From assembly GCA_045539925.1 (NCBI GenBank), contig JAZQGH010000145.1, positions 10,085 to 74,084 of the forward strand: DNA of 64,000 nucleotides. Reading direction: 5' to 3'. The DNA comes from SFWF01 sp045539925. Lineage in GTDB: Bacteria; Bacillota; Clostridia; Oscillospirales; Acutalibacteraceae. How positions within the stretch are numbered: position 1 is the stretch's first letter; every line of letters starts with the position of its first letter. This document shows, one piece after another, positions 40,128 through 48,395 of the stretch. A program made the translations under genes and the position numbers. The notes under the pieces were generated by a model that searched no databases, had not been told where the DNA came from, and was given only the letters and a program-made list of their open reading frames with translations.

Positions 40128-41192
40128 ATGAGCAGATTTTTAAGCAGTAGGTTCTCATCCCTTATTCCCTATACACCGGGTGAACAGCCTACCGATATGA
40201 AATATGTAAAACTAAATACTAACGAGTCGCCCTTTCCACCCTCTAAAAAGGTGCTTGACGCAGTAAGTAGCGAAGAGGTAGCAAAGCTCAACCTTTATCC
40301 CGACCCTACAGGGAAAGCTCTTATAAAAAAACTTGCCGAAGCCTACGGGGTAGAGGAGGAAAATGTCTTTATAAGTAACGGCTCGGACGATATTTTAAAC
40401 TTTTCCTTTATGGCATTCTGCGATAAAACTAAGGGCGCATACTTCCCCGAGATAAGCTACGGCTTTTATGAGGTTTATGCAGAGCTTTACGGGCTAAATT
40501 ATAAAAAAATCCCCCTTAAAGAGGACCTTTCCATTGACCCTGCCGACTATTATAATTCGGGCAACACAGTGGTTATCGCAAACCCCAATGCTCCCACAGG
40601 TCTCACACTTACCCCCGACGAGGTGGAGGAGATTTTAAAGGCAGACCCCGATGATGTTGTAATAATCGACGAGGCTTATGTAGATTTCGGTGCGCAGTCT
40701 TGCGTACCCCTTACGAAGAAGTATCATAACCTCATAGTGGTTATGACCTATTCAAAATCCCGAAGCCTTGCAGGCGGAAGGCTCGGCTTTGCGATTGCCC
40801 ACAAAGACCTTATAACCGACCTTAACACCATTAAATATTCAACAAACCCCTATAACATAAACCGCCTTACAATGGTTGCAGGAATTGCGTCTCTCGAAGA
40901 CAGTGATTATTATAAAATTTGCAACAAAAATACCGCCGAGGTCCGCGAGTATACTAAGGCTGAGCTTAAAAAACGCGGTTTTGATATGACCGATTCAAAG
41001 GCAAACTTTATTTTTGCAAAATCCGATAAAATAGGCGGAGAAGAGTATTATCTTTCCCTTAAAGCCAAGGGGGTTTTAGTCCGTCATTTTAAAAACGAAA
41101 AAATCAAGGACTATGTCCGTATAACAATAGGCACTAAAGAGCAAATGGACATATTGCTTAAAGCCACCGACGAAATACTAAGTGGGGTGTAA
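40128..41192 (+). CDS. hisC: Histidinol-phosphate aminotransferase
   Basis: PLP enzyme of the class I/II aminotransferase fold that converts imidazole acetol phosphate and glutamate into histidinol phosphate. The 354 residues show KLNTNESPFPPSKKVLDAV, FISNGSDDIL, IANPNAPTGL, IDEAYVDFG, and the PLP lysine in MTYSKSRSLAGGRLGFAI. It sits 18 bases after hisD with a weak ribosome site and ends two bases before hisB. Confidence 0.95.
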   Translation: MSRFLSSRFSSLIPYTPGEQPTDMKYVKLNTNESPFPPSKKVLDAVSSEEVAKLNLYPDPTGKALIKKLAEAYGVEEENVFISNGSDDILNFSFMAFCDKTKGAYFPEISYGFYEVYAELYGLNYKKIPLKEDLSIDPADYYNSGNTVVIANPNAPTGLTLTPDEVEEILKADPDDVVIIDEAYVDFGAQSCVPLTKKYHNLIVVMTYSKSRSLAGGRLGFAIAHKDLITDLNTIKYSTNPYNINRLTMVAGIASLEDSDYYKICNKNTAEVREYTKAELKKRGFDMTDSKANFIFAKSDKIGGEEYYLSLKAKGVLVRHFKNEKIKDYVRITIGTKEQMDILLKATDEILSGV

Positions 41193-41194
41193 CT

Positions 41195-41836
41195 ATGAGA
41201 ATAGCCGAAATTAAAAGAAAAACCAACGAGACCGATATTACGCTCACCCTTAACCTTGACGGAGAGGGTAAAAGCGAAATAAATTCGGGCAACGGCTTTA
41301 TGGACCATATGCTCACCCTTTTTGCCAAGCACGGCAGATTTGACCTTACGGTTTGCTGTAAAGGTGATACTGAGGTAGATTTTCATCACTCGGCTGAAGA
41401 TATAGGTATCTGTCTTGGAATGGCGTTTAAGGATGCACTCGGCGATATGAAGGGTATTACCCGTTACGGCAATATAATTCTTCCTATGGACGAAGCCCTT
41501 GTTCTTTGCGCTGCCGACATTCTGGAGGATAGCTTTAATAAAGATGAGGCAGTCGTTCTTTGTGCTACAGATATTTCGGGCAGAAGCTATCTCGGCTTAG
41601 ACCTGCCCTTACCTGCTCAGAGAATAGGTGATTTCGATACCGAGCTTGTTGAAGAATTCCTCATAGCCTTTGTAAACAATGCGCGAATTACACTTCACAT
41701 AAAGGAACTTGCAGGTAAAAACACCCACCACATAATCGAGGGTACCTTTAAGGCACTTGGAAGAACACTCTCTTCTGCCGTTAAAATTAACCCCGATTTT
41801 AAAAACGACATTCCCTCCACAAAAGGAGTTCTTTAA
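41195..41836 (+). CDS. hisB: Imidazoleglycerol-phosphate dehydratase with an internal duplication
   Basis: Mn-dependent dehydratase that makes imidazole acetol phosphate. Known bacterial HisB monofunctional enzymes have about 195 residues; this one has 213. The metal-binding motifs are intact: GNGFMDHMLTLFAKHG, DFHHSAEDIGICLG and THHIIEGTFKALGR. The extra 18 residues come from a 54-base repeat at 41489-41575: DEALVLCAADI is followed by LEDSFNK and then DEAVVLCATDI before SGRSYLG. The PMDEAL segment lies next to the active site in related enzymes, so the duplication is placed where it could matter. The frame is intact and the gene sits in a complete operon, so it is probably still active. It overlaps hisH by one base. 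Confidence 0.92.
   Translation: MRIAEIKRKTNETDITLTLNLDGEGKSEINSGNGFMDHMLTLFAKHGRFDLTVCCKGDTEVDFHHSAEDIGICLGMAFKDALGDMKGITRYGNIILPMDEALVLCAADILEDSFNKDEAVVLCATDISGRSYLGLDLPLPAQRIGDFDTELVEEFLIAFVNNARITLHIKELAGKNTHHIIEGTFKALGRTLSSAVKINPDFKNDIPSTKGVL
41489..41575 (+). repeat. 54-base in-frame tandem duplication within hisB
   Basis: Unit 1 starts at 41489 and unit 2 at 41543. The first 33 bases of each code for DEALVLCAADI and DEAVVLCATDI; GTTCTTTG is identical, and most of the other differences are at third codon positions. The remaining 21 bases of unit 1 code for LEDSFNK. Confidence 0.8.
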
Positions 41837-42453
41837 TGATTGCAATAATTGATTACGGAGTAGGAAACCTTTTCAGTCTTTCCTCCTCCTTTAAGAGTAT
41901 TGGGGCAGATACCGTGGTAACGGGAGACCCCGAAATAATTAAAAAGGCAGAAAAGCTTGTTCTTCCCGGAGTAGGTGCTTTTCGTGATGCCGCAGATAAG
42001 CTTCGTGCGTCGGGGCTTGATAAGGTAATAATTGAGGAGACCAAGAAGGGTAAACCGCTGCTTGGTATATGCCTCGGTATGCAGATGCTGTTTGATAAAA
42101 GCTTCGAGTACGGTGAGTATGAGGGTCTCGGCCTTATCCCAGGCTATGTCGTACCAATGAAGCCTGTAATATCGGCAGACCTTAAGGTTCCCCACATTGG
42201 TTGGAACGGTCTAATCTTCCCAGAGGACAAGCCGAAGAGTAAGATTTTTAAATACTTAAACGACGGCGACCATATGTATTTTGTACATTCCTACTACGCA
42301 GCCGACTGTAAGGAATATGTTTCCTCCTACACCGAATACGGTGCAATACTTACCGCATCTGCCGAAAGAGGTAATGTTTACGGTGTTCAGTTCCACCCCG
42401 AAAAAAGCGGTGAAAAGGGACTCTCAATTTTAAAAGCATTTTGTGAGGTTTAA
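41836..42453 (+). CDS. hisH: Imidazole glycerol phosphate synthase, glutaminase subunit
   Basis: Class I glutamine amidotransferase that supplies ammonia to HisF. The 205 residues show IIDYGVGNLFSLSSSF, the nucleophile Cys in GICLGMQMLFDKSFE, and the His-Glu of the triad in GVQFHPEKSG. HVGWN-type sequence is present as VPHIGWNGL. Start ATG overlaps the hisB stop by one base. Confidence 0.96.
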   Translation: MIAIIDYGVGNLFSLSSSFKSIGADTVVTGDPEIIKKAEKLVLPGVGAFRDAADKLRASGLDKVIIEETKKGKPLLGICLGMQMLFDKSFEYGEYEGLGLIPGYVVPMKPVISADLKVPHIGWNGLIFPEDKPKSKIFKYLNDGDHMYFVHSYYAADCKEYVSSYTEYGAILTASAERGNVYGVQFHPEKSGEKGLSILKAFCEV

Positions 42454-42461
42454 AGGTTTTT

Positions 42462-43178
42462 ATGAATATTTTTCCTGCAATAGACCTTTTTGAAGGTAAA
42501 GCGGTCCGCCTTTATAAGGGTGACTACAAGCAGATGACCGTTTACAGCGAGACCCCCGAAAAGGTGGCACTGTATTTTAAAGAGTGCGGTGCCGAGTACA
42601 TACATCTTGTAGATCTTGAGGGCGCTAAATCGGGTGAGACCCCCAATTTCGAAACGGTAAAAAGAATAATAGAGGTGTCGGATCTTAAAGTCGAAATCGG
42701 CGGAGGCATCAGAAGTGAAGAGGTAATTGAAAACTATATAAACATAGGTGCCTACCGCGTTATTTTAGGCACAGCCGCCGCAACCGACCCCGAGTTTTTA
42801 GAGAGGGTTTCAAACAAATACGGCGAAAAAATTGCCGTAGGATGTGATCTTTTGGACGGAAAGGTTGCCACCAAGGGCTGGACCGAGACCACAGGAGAGA
42901 CGGGCGAAGAATTTTTTGCCCGTGTCGAGAAGCTGGGTATAAAAACGGTTATCTGTACCGACATCAGCCGTGACGGTGCTATGAAAGGCACTAATTTAGA
43001 GCTTTATAGGGAGCTTTCGCAAAAATTCGATATAGATATAATCGCGTCAGGCGGTGTTACCGATATGAGTGATGTAGAAAATCTAATAAAAATGGAAATC
43101 TACGGTGCTATTCTGGGCAAAGCCATATATACGGGTAATATCGACCTTAAAACTGCAATAAAGGCGGCAAAAAAATGA
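42462..43178 (+). CDS. hisA: ProFAR isomerase (phosphoribosylformimino-AICAR-P isomerase)
   Basis: TIM-barrel isomerase of the histidine pathway. The 238 residues start IFPAIDLFEGKAVRLYKGD, with the catalytic Asp near residue 8 and the second phosphate-binding motif IIASGGVTDMSDVENL near the C-terminal end. IEIGGGIR-type sequence appears as VEIGGGIRSEE. It overlaps hisF by four bases (ATGA). Confidence 0.96.
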   Translation: MNIFPAIDLFEGKAVRLYKGDYKQMTVYSETPEKVALYFKECGAEYIHLVDLEGAKSGETPNFETVKRIIEVSDLKVEIGGGIRSEEVIENYINIGAYRVILGTAAATDPEFLERVSNKYGEKIAVGCDLLDGKVATKGWTETTGETGEEFFARVEKLGIKTVICTDISRDGAMKGTNLELYRELSQKFDIDIIASGGVTDMSDVENLIKMEIYGAILGKAIYTGNIDLKTAIKAAKK

Positions 43179-43933
43179 TAACTAAACGAATAATTCCCTG
43201 CCTTGATGTTAAGGACGGCAGGGTGGTTAAGGGAGTAAACTTTTTAGGACTTGCTGATGTTTCTTCTCCCGTAAAACTTGCTCAGTTTTACAGCGAAAAC
43301 GGTGCTGATGAGCTTGTGTTTTATGATATAACAGCCTCAAGTGACGGCAGAAAGCTTTTTACCGACATTCTCACTGAGGTGGCTTCAAAATTATTCATCC
43401 CCCTGACGGTAGGCGGAGGAATAAACACAGTAGAAGACTTCGATAGGGTGCTAAAATGCGGAGCAGATAAGGTAAGTGTCAATTCGGGAGCCATAAAAAA
43501 TCCCGACCTCATATCAGAGGCGGCAAAAAGATACGGAGACCAGTGTGTGGTGCTTTCGGCAGATATTAAGCGTGTCGACGGAAAATTCACACTTTTTGCT
43601 AAAGGCGGCAGAGAAAACACAGGCATAGACGCTATCGAATGGGTAAAAAGAGGTGCCGCAAACGGAGCAGGTGAGATTGTCGTTAATTCCATCGACACCG
43701 ACGGTGTTAAAAACGGCTTCGACCTTGAAATGTTAGAGGCTGTCTGCAATGTGGTAAGCGTACCTGTTATTGCTTCGGGCGGTGCAGGCGGAATAGACCA
43801 TTTTAAAACCCTCTTCCACGCACTCCCCAAGGTTGATGCAGGTCTTGCCGCATCTATATTTCATTTCGGCGAGGTAAGCATTAAAGACCTTAAAGATGAA
43901 CTTTTTTATGACGGTATAAACGTAAGGAGATAA
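43175..43933 (+). CDS. hisF: Imidazole glycerol phosphate synthase, cyclase subunit
   Basis: TIM-barrel lyase that uses ammonia from HisH to form imidazole glycerol phosphate and AICAR. The 252 residues start TKRIIPCLDVKDGRVVKGVNF, with catalytic Asp in CLDVKDG. Further motifs are FYDITAS, LTVGGGINTVEDF, VVLSADIKRVDG, GAGEIVVNSIDTDGVKNG and ASGGAGGIDHF. The set of motifs distinguishes it from HisA. Confidence 0.96.
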   Translation: MITKRIIPCLDVKDGRVVKGVNFLGLADVSSPVKLAQFYSENGADELVFYDITASSDGRKLFTDILTEVASKLFIPLTVGGGINTVEDFDRVLKCGADKVSVNSGAIKNPDLISEAAKRYGDQCVVLSADIKRVDGKFTLFAKGGRENTGIDAIEWVKRGAANGAGEIVVNSIDTDGVKNGFDLEMLEAVCNVVSVPVIASGGAGGIDHFKTLFHALPKVDAGLAASIFHFGEVSIKDLKDELFYDGINVRR

Positions 43934-43935
43934 TT

Positions 43936-44586
43936 ATGTTAGATATAAATAGCCTAAAATTCGACGAAAAGGGACTTATCCCTGCAATTGTGGTTGACGC
44001 TACAACTAAAAAGGTGCTCACCCTTGCATATATGAACAAAGAAAGTCTTGAAATCAGTATAAAAGAACAAAAAACCTGCTTTTTCTCCCGCTCCCGTCAG
44101 GAGCTTTGGAGAAAAGGGGAGACCTCGGGTAACTTTCAGCATATTGTCAGCATTACAGCCGATTGCGATAAGGATGCCCTCATCGTTCTTGTAAATAAAG
44201 AGGGTCCCGCCTGCCATACAGGAGCCGATTCCTGCTTTAACGACACTGTATTTGAAAGTGATAAAAATCAAGCCTTTTCTATGGACGGACTCTACGAGCT
44301 TCTTATGAGCAGAAAAACCGATAAACCCGAGGGCTCTTATACTACCTATCTTTTCGAAAAAGGAATCGATAAGATACTTAAAAAGGTAGGGGAGGAGTGC
44401 ACCGAGGTTATTATCGCAGGCAAGGAGGACGATAAGGCTGAAACGGTCTACGAAATCGCCGACCTTGCTTATCACGTAATGGTGCTTATGGTAGAAATGG
44501 GCATTTCTGTCGAGGATATAAAAAAGGAACTTGCCTCCCGTCACATTATCGACCATAAGGTAAAGCAGGAGAAAATGACAAAATGA
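43936..44586 (+). CDS. hisIE: Bifunctional phosphoribosyl-AMP cyclohydrolase / phosphoribosyl-ATP pyrophosphatase
   Basis: Carries out steps two and three of the pathway in one chain. Residues 1 to about 115 are HisI: LIPAIVVDATTKKVLTLAYMN, CFFSRSRQELWRKGETSGN, and the zinc and magnesium ligands in DCDKDALIV and GPACHTGADSCF. Residues about 120-216 are HisE: GSYTTYLFEKGIDKILKKVGEECTEVIIAGK and YEIADLAYHVMVLM. The two-domain fusion is common. It begins two bases after hisF and overlaps the phosphatase gene by four. Confidence 0.96.
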   Translation: MLDINSLKFDEKGLIPAIVVDATTKKVLTLAYMNKESLEISIKEQKTCFFSRSRQELWRKGETSGNFQHIVSITADCDKDALIVLVNKEGPACHTGADSCFNDTVFESDKNQAFSMDGLYELLMSRKTDKPEGSYTTYLFEKGIDKILKKVGEECTEVIIAGKEDDKAETVYEIADLAYHVMVLMVEMGISVEDIKKELASRHIIDHKVKQEKMTK

Positions 44587-45395
44587 TATCCGACCTTCAC
44601 ACCCACACTACCTACTGCGACGGAGAAAACTCTCCTGAGGAAATGCTCCTTACCGCAATAGAAAAGGGATTTAAAGCTTACGGATTTTCGTCCCATTCCC
44701 ATATTTCCTATGACGAGAGCTGGAATATGAGTCACGCTGCCCAGAAGCAGTATGTTTCAGAGATACTTGCCCTTCGCGAAAAGTATAAGGATAAGATAGA
44801 TGTGCTTTTAGGCACTGAGTACGACATCTTAAGCGACAACGACCTTTCACCTTTTGATTATGTTATAGGCTCCTGCCACAGTATAATTAGGGACGGAGAA
44901 TATATTTCTGTTGACCATAGCGAAAAGACCTTTGCTCAGTGCGCACAGCAGTTTTACGGCGGAGACTATTATGCCTTTGCAAAAGAGTATTTTGAGCTTA
45001 TGTCCACCGCCGCAAACCGTGAAGAATTTACCTTTTACGGCCATTTTGACCTTATAAACAAGTTTAATAAAAATTTTAAATACTTCGACGAAAACGACTC
45101 CCGTTATACTGCTCCTATGTATAAGGCACTGGAGATACTTGCAAAAAGCGGTAAGCCTTTTGAAATAAACACTGCTGCCACTTATCGCCATAGCCCAACC
45201 GATGCTACAGTTTCGGCTAAAAGATGGCTTTCTGCCCTTTCTGAGCTTGGAGGCAGTGTAATAATCAATAGTGATGCTCACAGCTGTGACCGCATCGGCT
45301 ATAACTTTGATGCGGCAGCAGAACTTGCAAAAAAATGCGGCTTTAAGTCTCTGCTCGGTATGACCTTGGCAGGCTTTGTCGAAGTTGTTTTATGA
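44583..45395 (+). CDS. hisK: Histidinol-phosphatase, PHP family
   Basis: Metal-dependent phosphatase that completes the pathway between HisC and HisD. The 270 residues have the PHP-domain motif DLHTHTTYCDGENSPEEML at the start, HSHISYDESW, GTEYDILS, GSCHSII, the YGHFDLI motif, FEINTAATYRH and the C-terminal SDAHSCDRIGYNFD. The overlap of four bases with hisIE and its position as last gene of a complete his operon support histidinol phosphate as substrate. With it, all ten steps of the pathway are encoded contiguously. Confidence 0.93.
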   Translation: MISDLHTHTTYCDGENSPEEMLLTAIEKGFKAYGFSSHSHISYDESWNMSHAAQKQYVSEILALREKYKDKIDVLLGTEYDILSDNDLSPFDYVIGSCHSIIRDGEYISVDHSEKTFAQCAQQFYGGDYYAFAKEYFELMSTAANREEFTFYGHFDLINKFNKNFKYFDENDSRYTAPMYKALEILAKSGKPFEINTAATYRHSPTDATVSAKRWLSALSELGGSVIINSDAHSCDRIGYNFDAAAELAKKCGFKSLLGMTLAGFVEVVL

Positions 45396-45401
45396 GAGTA
45401 T

Positions 45402-45452
45402 GAGATGCTTAAAGCCTACTGGTAAAAAGGTTTTGGCATCTCTATTTTTATT
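45402..45452 (+). terminator. Terminator of the histidine operon
   Basis: GAGATGC at 45402-45408 pairs with GCATCTC at 45436-45442; AAAGCC/GGTTTT extends the stem; then a T-rich tail follows. Confidence 0.75.
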
Positions 45453-45453
45453 T

Positions 45454-45520
45454 TAACGAAGTATAGCGAAAAAATTGTCTTCCAAAACCTGATTCGAGTT
45501 TGAACGGTTTGGTTAGAGTA
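45454..45520 (+). repeat. Partial copy of the 117-bp repeat unit (copy C)
   Basis: AACGAAGTATAGCGAAAAA, TTGTCTTCCAAAACCTGATT and CGAGTTTGAACGGTTTGGTT match the reverse complement of 6058-6120 almost base for base. Only this one half of the unit is present. Confidence 0.75.
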
Positions 45521-45535
45521 AGGGTGCTGTGAAAA

Positions 45536-45712
45536 TTATTTATTATCCTCTTCAAGGTTTTTGAGTGCTACCCGCACTGCCTCAATAACAAAGGCGGAAA
45601 AGCTGCATCCCGTACCCGCAAGATGTTTTTCTACCTGCTCGATAATATCATCAGGAAAACGGATGCACTTATTTGTCGACATTGGAACCTTTGGAATTTT
45701 AAACCTTTCCAT
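45536..45712 (-). CDS. Small ribbon-helix-helix-type protein
   Basis: A 58-residue protein starting MERFKIPKVPMSTNKCIRFP and continuing DDIIEQVEKHLAGTGCSFSAFVIEAVRVALKN. The pattern of one strand (TNKCIRFP) followed by two helices with a turn at GTGCS resembles the Arc/CopG ribbon-helix-helix DNA-binding fold. AGAGGTG precedes the ATG. No toxin partner is visible beside it, so it is either an orphan repressor-like protein or a remnant of a mobile-element gene set. The fold assignment is from pattern only. Confidence 0.6.
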   Translation of the reverse strand: MERFKIPKVPMSTNKCIRFPDDIIEQVEKHLAGTGCSFSAFVIEAVRVALKNLEEDNK

Positions 45713-45820
45713 ATTATCACCTCTTGCAATATAATTGTATATGCAAAATTATTTGCAGTATGCATTGCATTTTGTATTGCAAAAAAAGAGGGTTGTTGTG
45801 TTAGATTATAAATATAGGAA

Positions 45821-45862
45821 TTTGCGATTCTTCGCATCGCAGATGCTTAGAATGACATTTTC
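45821..45862. repeat. Partial copy of a TGTCATTCTGAG-type dispersed repeat
   Basis: GCGATTCTTCGCATCGCAGA followed by TGCTTAGAATGACATTTT nearly repeats 49768-49806. GCGATGCGAAGAATCGC is a hairpin. Confidence 0.6.
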
Positions 45863-45916
45863 ATAACTACACCTCGGCGGCACCAAGGCACCGCCCTACT
45901 ACAAAAATATACAGTG

Positions 45917-45963
45917 TGCGACAACGCAGTGTGACAAAATCGGTACAGAGTCTGGAGTATAAT
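45917..45963 (+). promoter_or_regulatory. spoIIE promoter with long spacer and Spo0A-box-like sites
   Basis: TATAAT at 45958-45963 and GTGACA at 45931-45936 are 21 bases apart. TGCGACA at 45917-45923 fits the reverse 0A box TTCGNCA at six of seven positions, and TGTGACA at 45930-45936 overlaps the -35 region. Bacillus spoIIE and spoIIG promoters share this unusual 21-22-base spacing and Spo0A sites at the -35 region. The reading is by analogy. Confidence 0.5.
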
Positions 45964-46011
45964 AGGCTTGAAACTGAAAAATTGCGCTTTATGCGTTAAG
46001 GAGCCGAAAAA

Positions 46012-48321
46012 ATGAAGGATGTACTTAGCAAACGGCAGGGTTTAGGGGAAATAAAATTTAAGGATATGTTGACAGAGGCTATAAAACACACTGCTGCCGC
46101 GGTGTGTGGCTTTCTTATGTCGCGGGGGGCTCTCCCAGGGGGGATTATGCCCTTTGGCATTGCATTTGTATCATCTGTGCCCGCAGATTATCTTGCCCTT
46201 AGTGCTCTCGGGTGCTTTATAGGATATCTTTTGCCTGTGGGTTATGGAGGAACCTTCCGCTATCTTGCCGCACTTTTTGCGATTATTGCCATAAAGGCTT
46301 TACTGTATGCCGTTACAAAATATGCAGAAAGACCGCTTATATGCGCACTGTCCGCGGGTATCGTCTCCTGCGCGACGGGTCTTGTCAGCACGGTAGGTGA
46401 TAACGCCGCTTCGCTGATGACGGTTGCCGAGGCGGTACTCGCTTTGGGCGGAGCCTACTTTATAGCGGTTGCCTTCAGGGCATACCCCTCTTTCAGGTCG
46501 GGGGTTCGCGGTGAAGAGCTTGCCGCCCTTTTAATATCGGTAAATATGCTTTTCTGCGGACTTATGACCTTTACACCAGGTAAAATCTCGGTTGGAACAA
46601 TACTAGCTATTTCCTTTATTCTGCTGGTCTCCCGTTTCGGTCAGACCCATGCAGGTTCTGTGTGCGGAATTGCGGCAGGCTTCGCGGCGGCACTTTCGGG
46701 CGGTGGACTTGCCTCTGCCCTTGCCCTCGCCCTTGCAGGACTTTGCGCAGGAATCTTTTCTCCCCTTGGAAAATACGCACAGGTAATTGCCGCAATACTT
46801 TCTGCCACAGCAGGCAGTCTTGTGGGGGCAGAATTCACCCAAACGGTAGAAATTCTTATAGAATCCCTCTTCGGCAGTGCTCTTTTTCTGCTTGTACCAA
46901 AGTCGGCGGCAATCACCGCAGGCAGAATCTTCTCTCCCCCTGCAAAGACCGTCTCGGAAAACGGAATGAAAAAGGCGGTTACAATGCGTCTGCGCTTTGC
47001 CGCAGGTGCTCTCTCGGATGTGAGCCGTACTGTTGATACCGTTGCAAAAGAGCTTTCCCGAATAAATTCTCCCGATTTTGAGGGTGTGCTTAAAGGCATC
47101 GAAAAGGATGCCTGTGCAGGCTGTTCACTTTGCGTCAACTGTTGGGAAACAAGACGCGCTGATACAGTCTCGGCAGTGCTTGATATGGTGAAATCGGTGC
47201 GCGAGGGCAGTACCCCCACCGAAGAACACGCCACCGAAGAGTTTCGCAGCAGATGTCTGCGCCCTGTCAAGGTGGGACAGGCTGTGTATCTTCATTACAG
47301 TGATTATGCCTCGCGTTTAGCGGCAGAAAGCCGTATTGCCGATGTGCGAAGTGTTGTATCAGAGCAGTTCAGCGGAATATCAAGTATGCTCTTCGACCTT
47401 TCTGCAGAGCTTGAGCGGGACGAGGCTTTTGACGAGCGCACCGCCTCAAAAATCGTAGCATCCCTTAAAAATCTCGAGATACACGCCTGCGAATGTGGTT
47501 GCCGCATAGACAAATACGGCAGAATGTCGGTAGAGGTGATAATTCCTGCGGTCAGGGGCGCCAGATACAACCGAATGAAGCTGCTCCGTCAGCTGGAGAT
47601 ATGCTGCGACCGCGAGTTTGACCCTCCCGTAATAACCGAAACGGCAGGAAAGGTTTACATTACTCTAACCGAAAAGGCGGCACTGACCCTTGATACGGGG
47701 GTTTGTCAGCTCCCCTGTTCCCCCTCGGGAATTTGCGGAGATGCCTACAACACCTTTATCGACGGCAAGGGCAGAGCCTTTATGATACTTTCCGACGGAA
47801 TGGGCTGCGGAGGCAGAGCAGCGGTAGACGGAGCAATGGCATCGGGTCTTATTGCCCGACTGCTTAAGGCAGGGTTCGGGTATGACTGCTCACTGAGTAT
47901 TGTAAATTCCGCCATGCTGTTTAAATCCACCGACGAATCTCTGGCTACGGTGGATATTGCCTGTCTCGACCTCTTTTCGGGCAGAACCGATATGCTAAAA
48001 GCAGGTGCCGCACCCACGATAATACGGAGAAACGGTAAATGCGGAGTGGCTCAGAGCACATCTCTGCCTGCAGGAATACTCCGCGAGGTTGGTTTTGACA
48101 AGGCAACCGTCAAGCTAAAGGCGGGGGATATTATAGTTATGGTGTCGGACGGAGTCACCACCGAGGGCACCGACTGGATATGCGCCGAGCTTGAAGGCTG
48201 GCAGGACAAGCCTGCAAAACAACTTGCCGAACACCTTGCACACTGCGCCAGACGACGCCGCACCGATAATCATCAGGACGATATTACCGTAGTTGCCGCT
48301 ATTGTGGAAAAAGCGGTATGA
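46012..48321 (+). CDS. spoIIE: Stage II sporulation protein E (sporulation phosphatase)
   Basis: Membrane-anchored PP2C-type serine phosphatase that in Bacillus dephosphorylates SpoIIAA and so activates sigma-F in the forespore; it also acts in polar division. The 769 residues comprise about ten N-terminal membrane segments (roughly residues 25-305), a central regulatory region with a CAGCSLCVNCWE Cys cluster, and a C-terminal PP2C domain: FMILSDGMGCGGRAA, SLATVDIACLDLFSGRTDMLKAGAAPTI, IIVMVSDGVTT and HQDDITVVA, carrying the metal-binding Asp residues. AAGGAG precedes the ATG. Its presence is strong evidence for endospore formation. Single gene with its own terminator. Confidence 0.95.
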   Translation: MKDVLSKRQGLGEIKFKDMLTEAIKHTAAAVCGFLMSRGALPGGIMPFGIAFVSSVPADYLALSALGCFIGYLLPVGYGGTFRYLAALFAIIAIKALLYAVTKYAERPLICALSAGIVSCATGLVSTVGDNAASLMTVAEAVLALGGAYFIAVAFRAYPSFRSGVRGEELAALLISVNMLFCGLMTFTPGKISVGTILAISFILLVSRFGQTHAGSVCGIAAGFAAALSGGGLASALALALAGLCAGIFSPLGKYAQVIAAILSATAGSLVGAEFTQTVEILIESLFGSALFLLVPKSAAITAGRIFSPPAKTVSENGMKKAVTMRLRFAAGALSDVSRTVDTVAKELSRINSPDFEGVLKGIEKDACAGCSLCVNCWETRRADTVSAVLDMVKSVREGSTPTEEHATEEFRSRCLRPVKVGQAVYLHYSDYASRLAAESRIADVRSVVSEQFSGISSMLFDLSAELERDEAFDERTASKIVASLKNLEIHACECGCRIDKYGRMSVEVIIPAVRGARYNRMKLLRQLEICCDREFDPPVITETAGKVYITLTEKAALTLDTGVCQLPCSPSGICGDAYNTFIDGKGRAFMILSDGMGCGGRAAVDGAMASGLIARLLKAGFGYDCSLSIVNSAMLFKSTDESLATVDIACLDLFSGRTDMLKAGAAPTIIRRNGKCGVAQSTSLPAGILREVGFDKATVKLKAGDIIVMVSDGVTTEGTDWICAELEGWQDKPAKQLAEHLAHCARRRRTDNHQDDITVVAAIVEKAV

Positions 48322-48360
48322 ACGGCAGGGCGCTTAACCTCGTCGCGCCGTTAACTTAGC

Positions 48361-48395
48361 AAACAGCTCCCTTACTTCTAAGGGAGCTGTTTTTA
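48361..48395. terminator. Bidirectional terminator between spoIIE and the antiporter gene
   Basis: AAACAGCTCCCTT at 48361-48373 is the exact complement of AAGGGAGCTGTTT at 48380-48392, and T residues follow. Confidence 0.85.
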
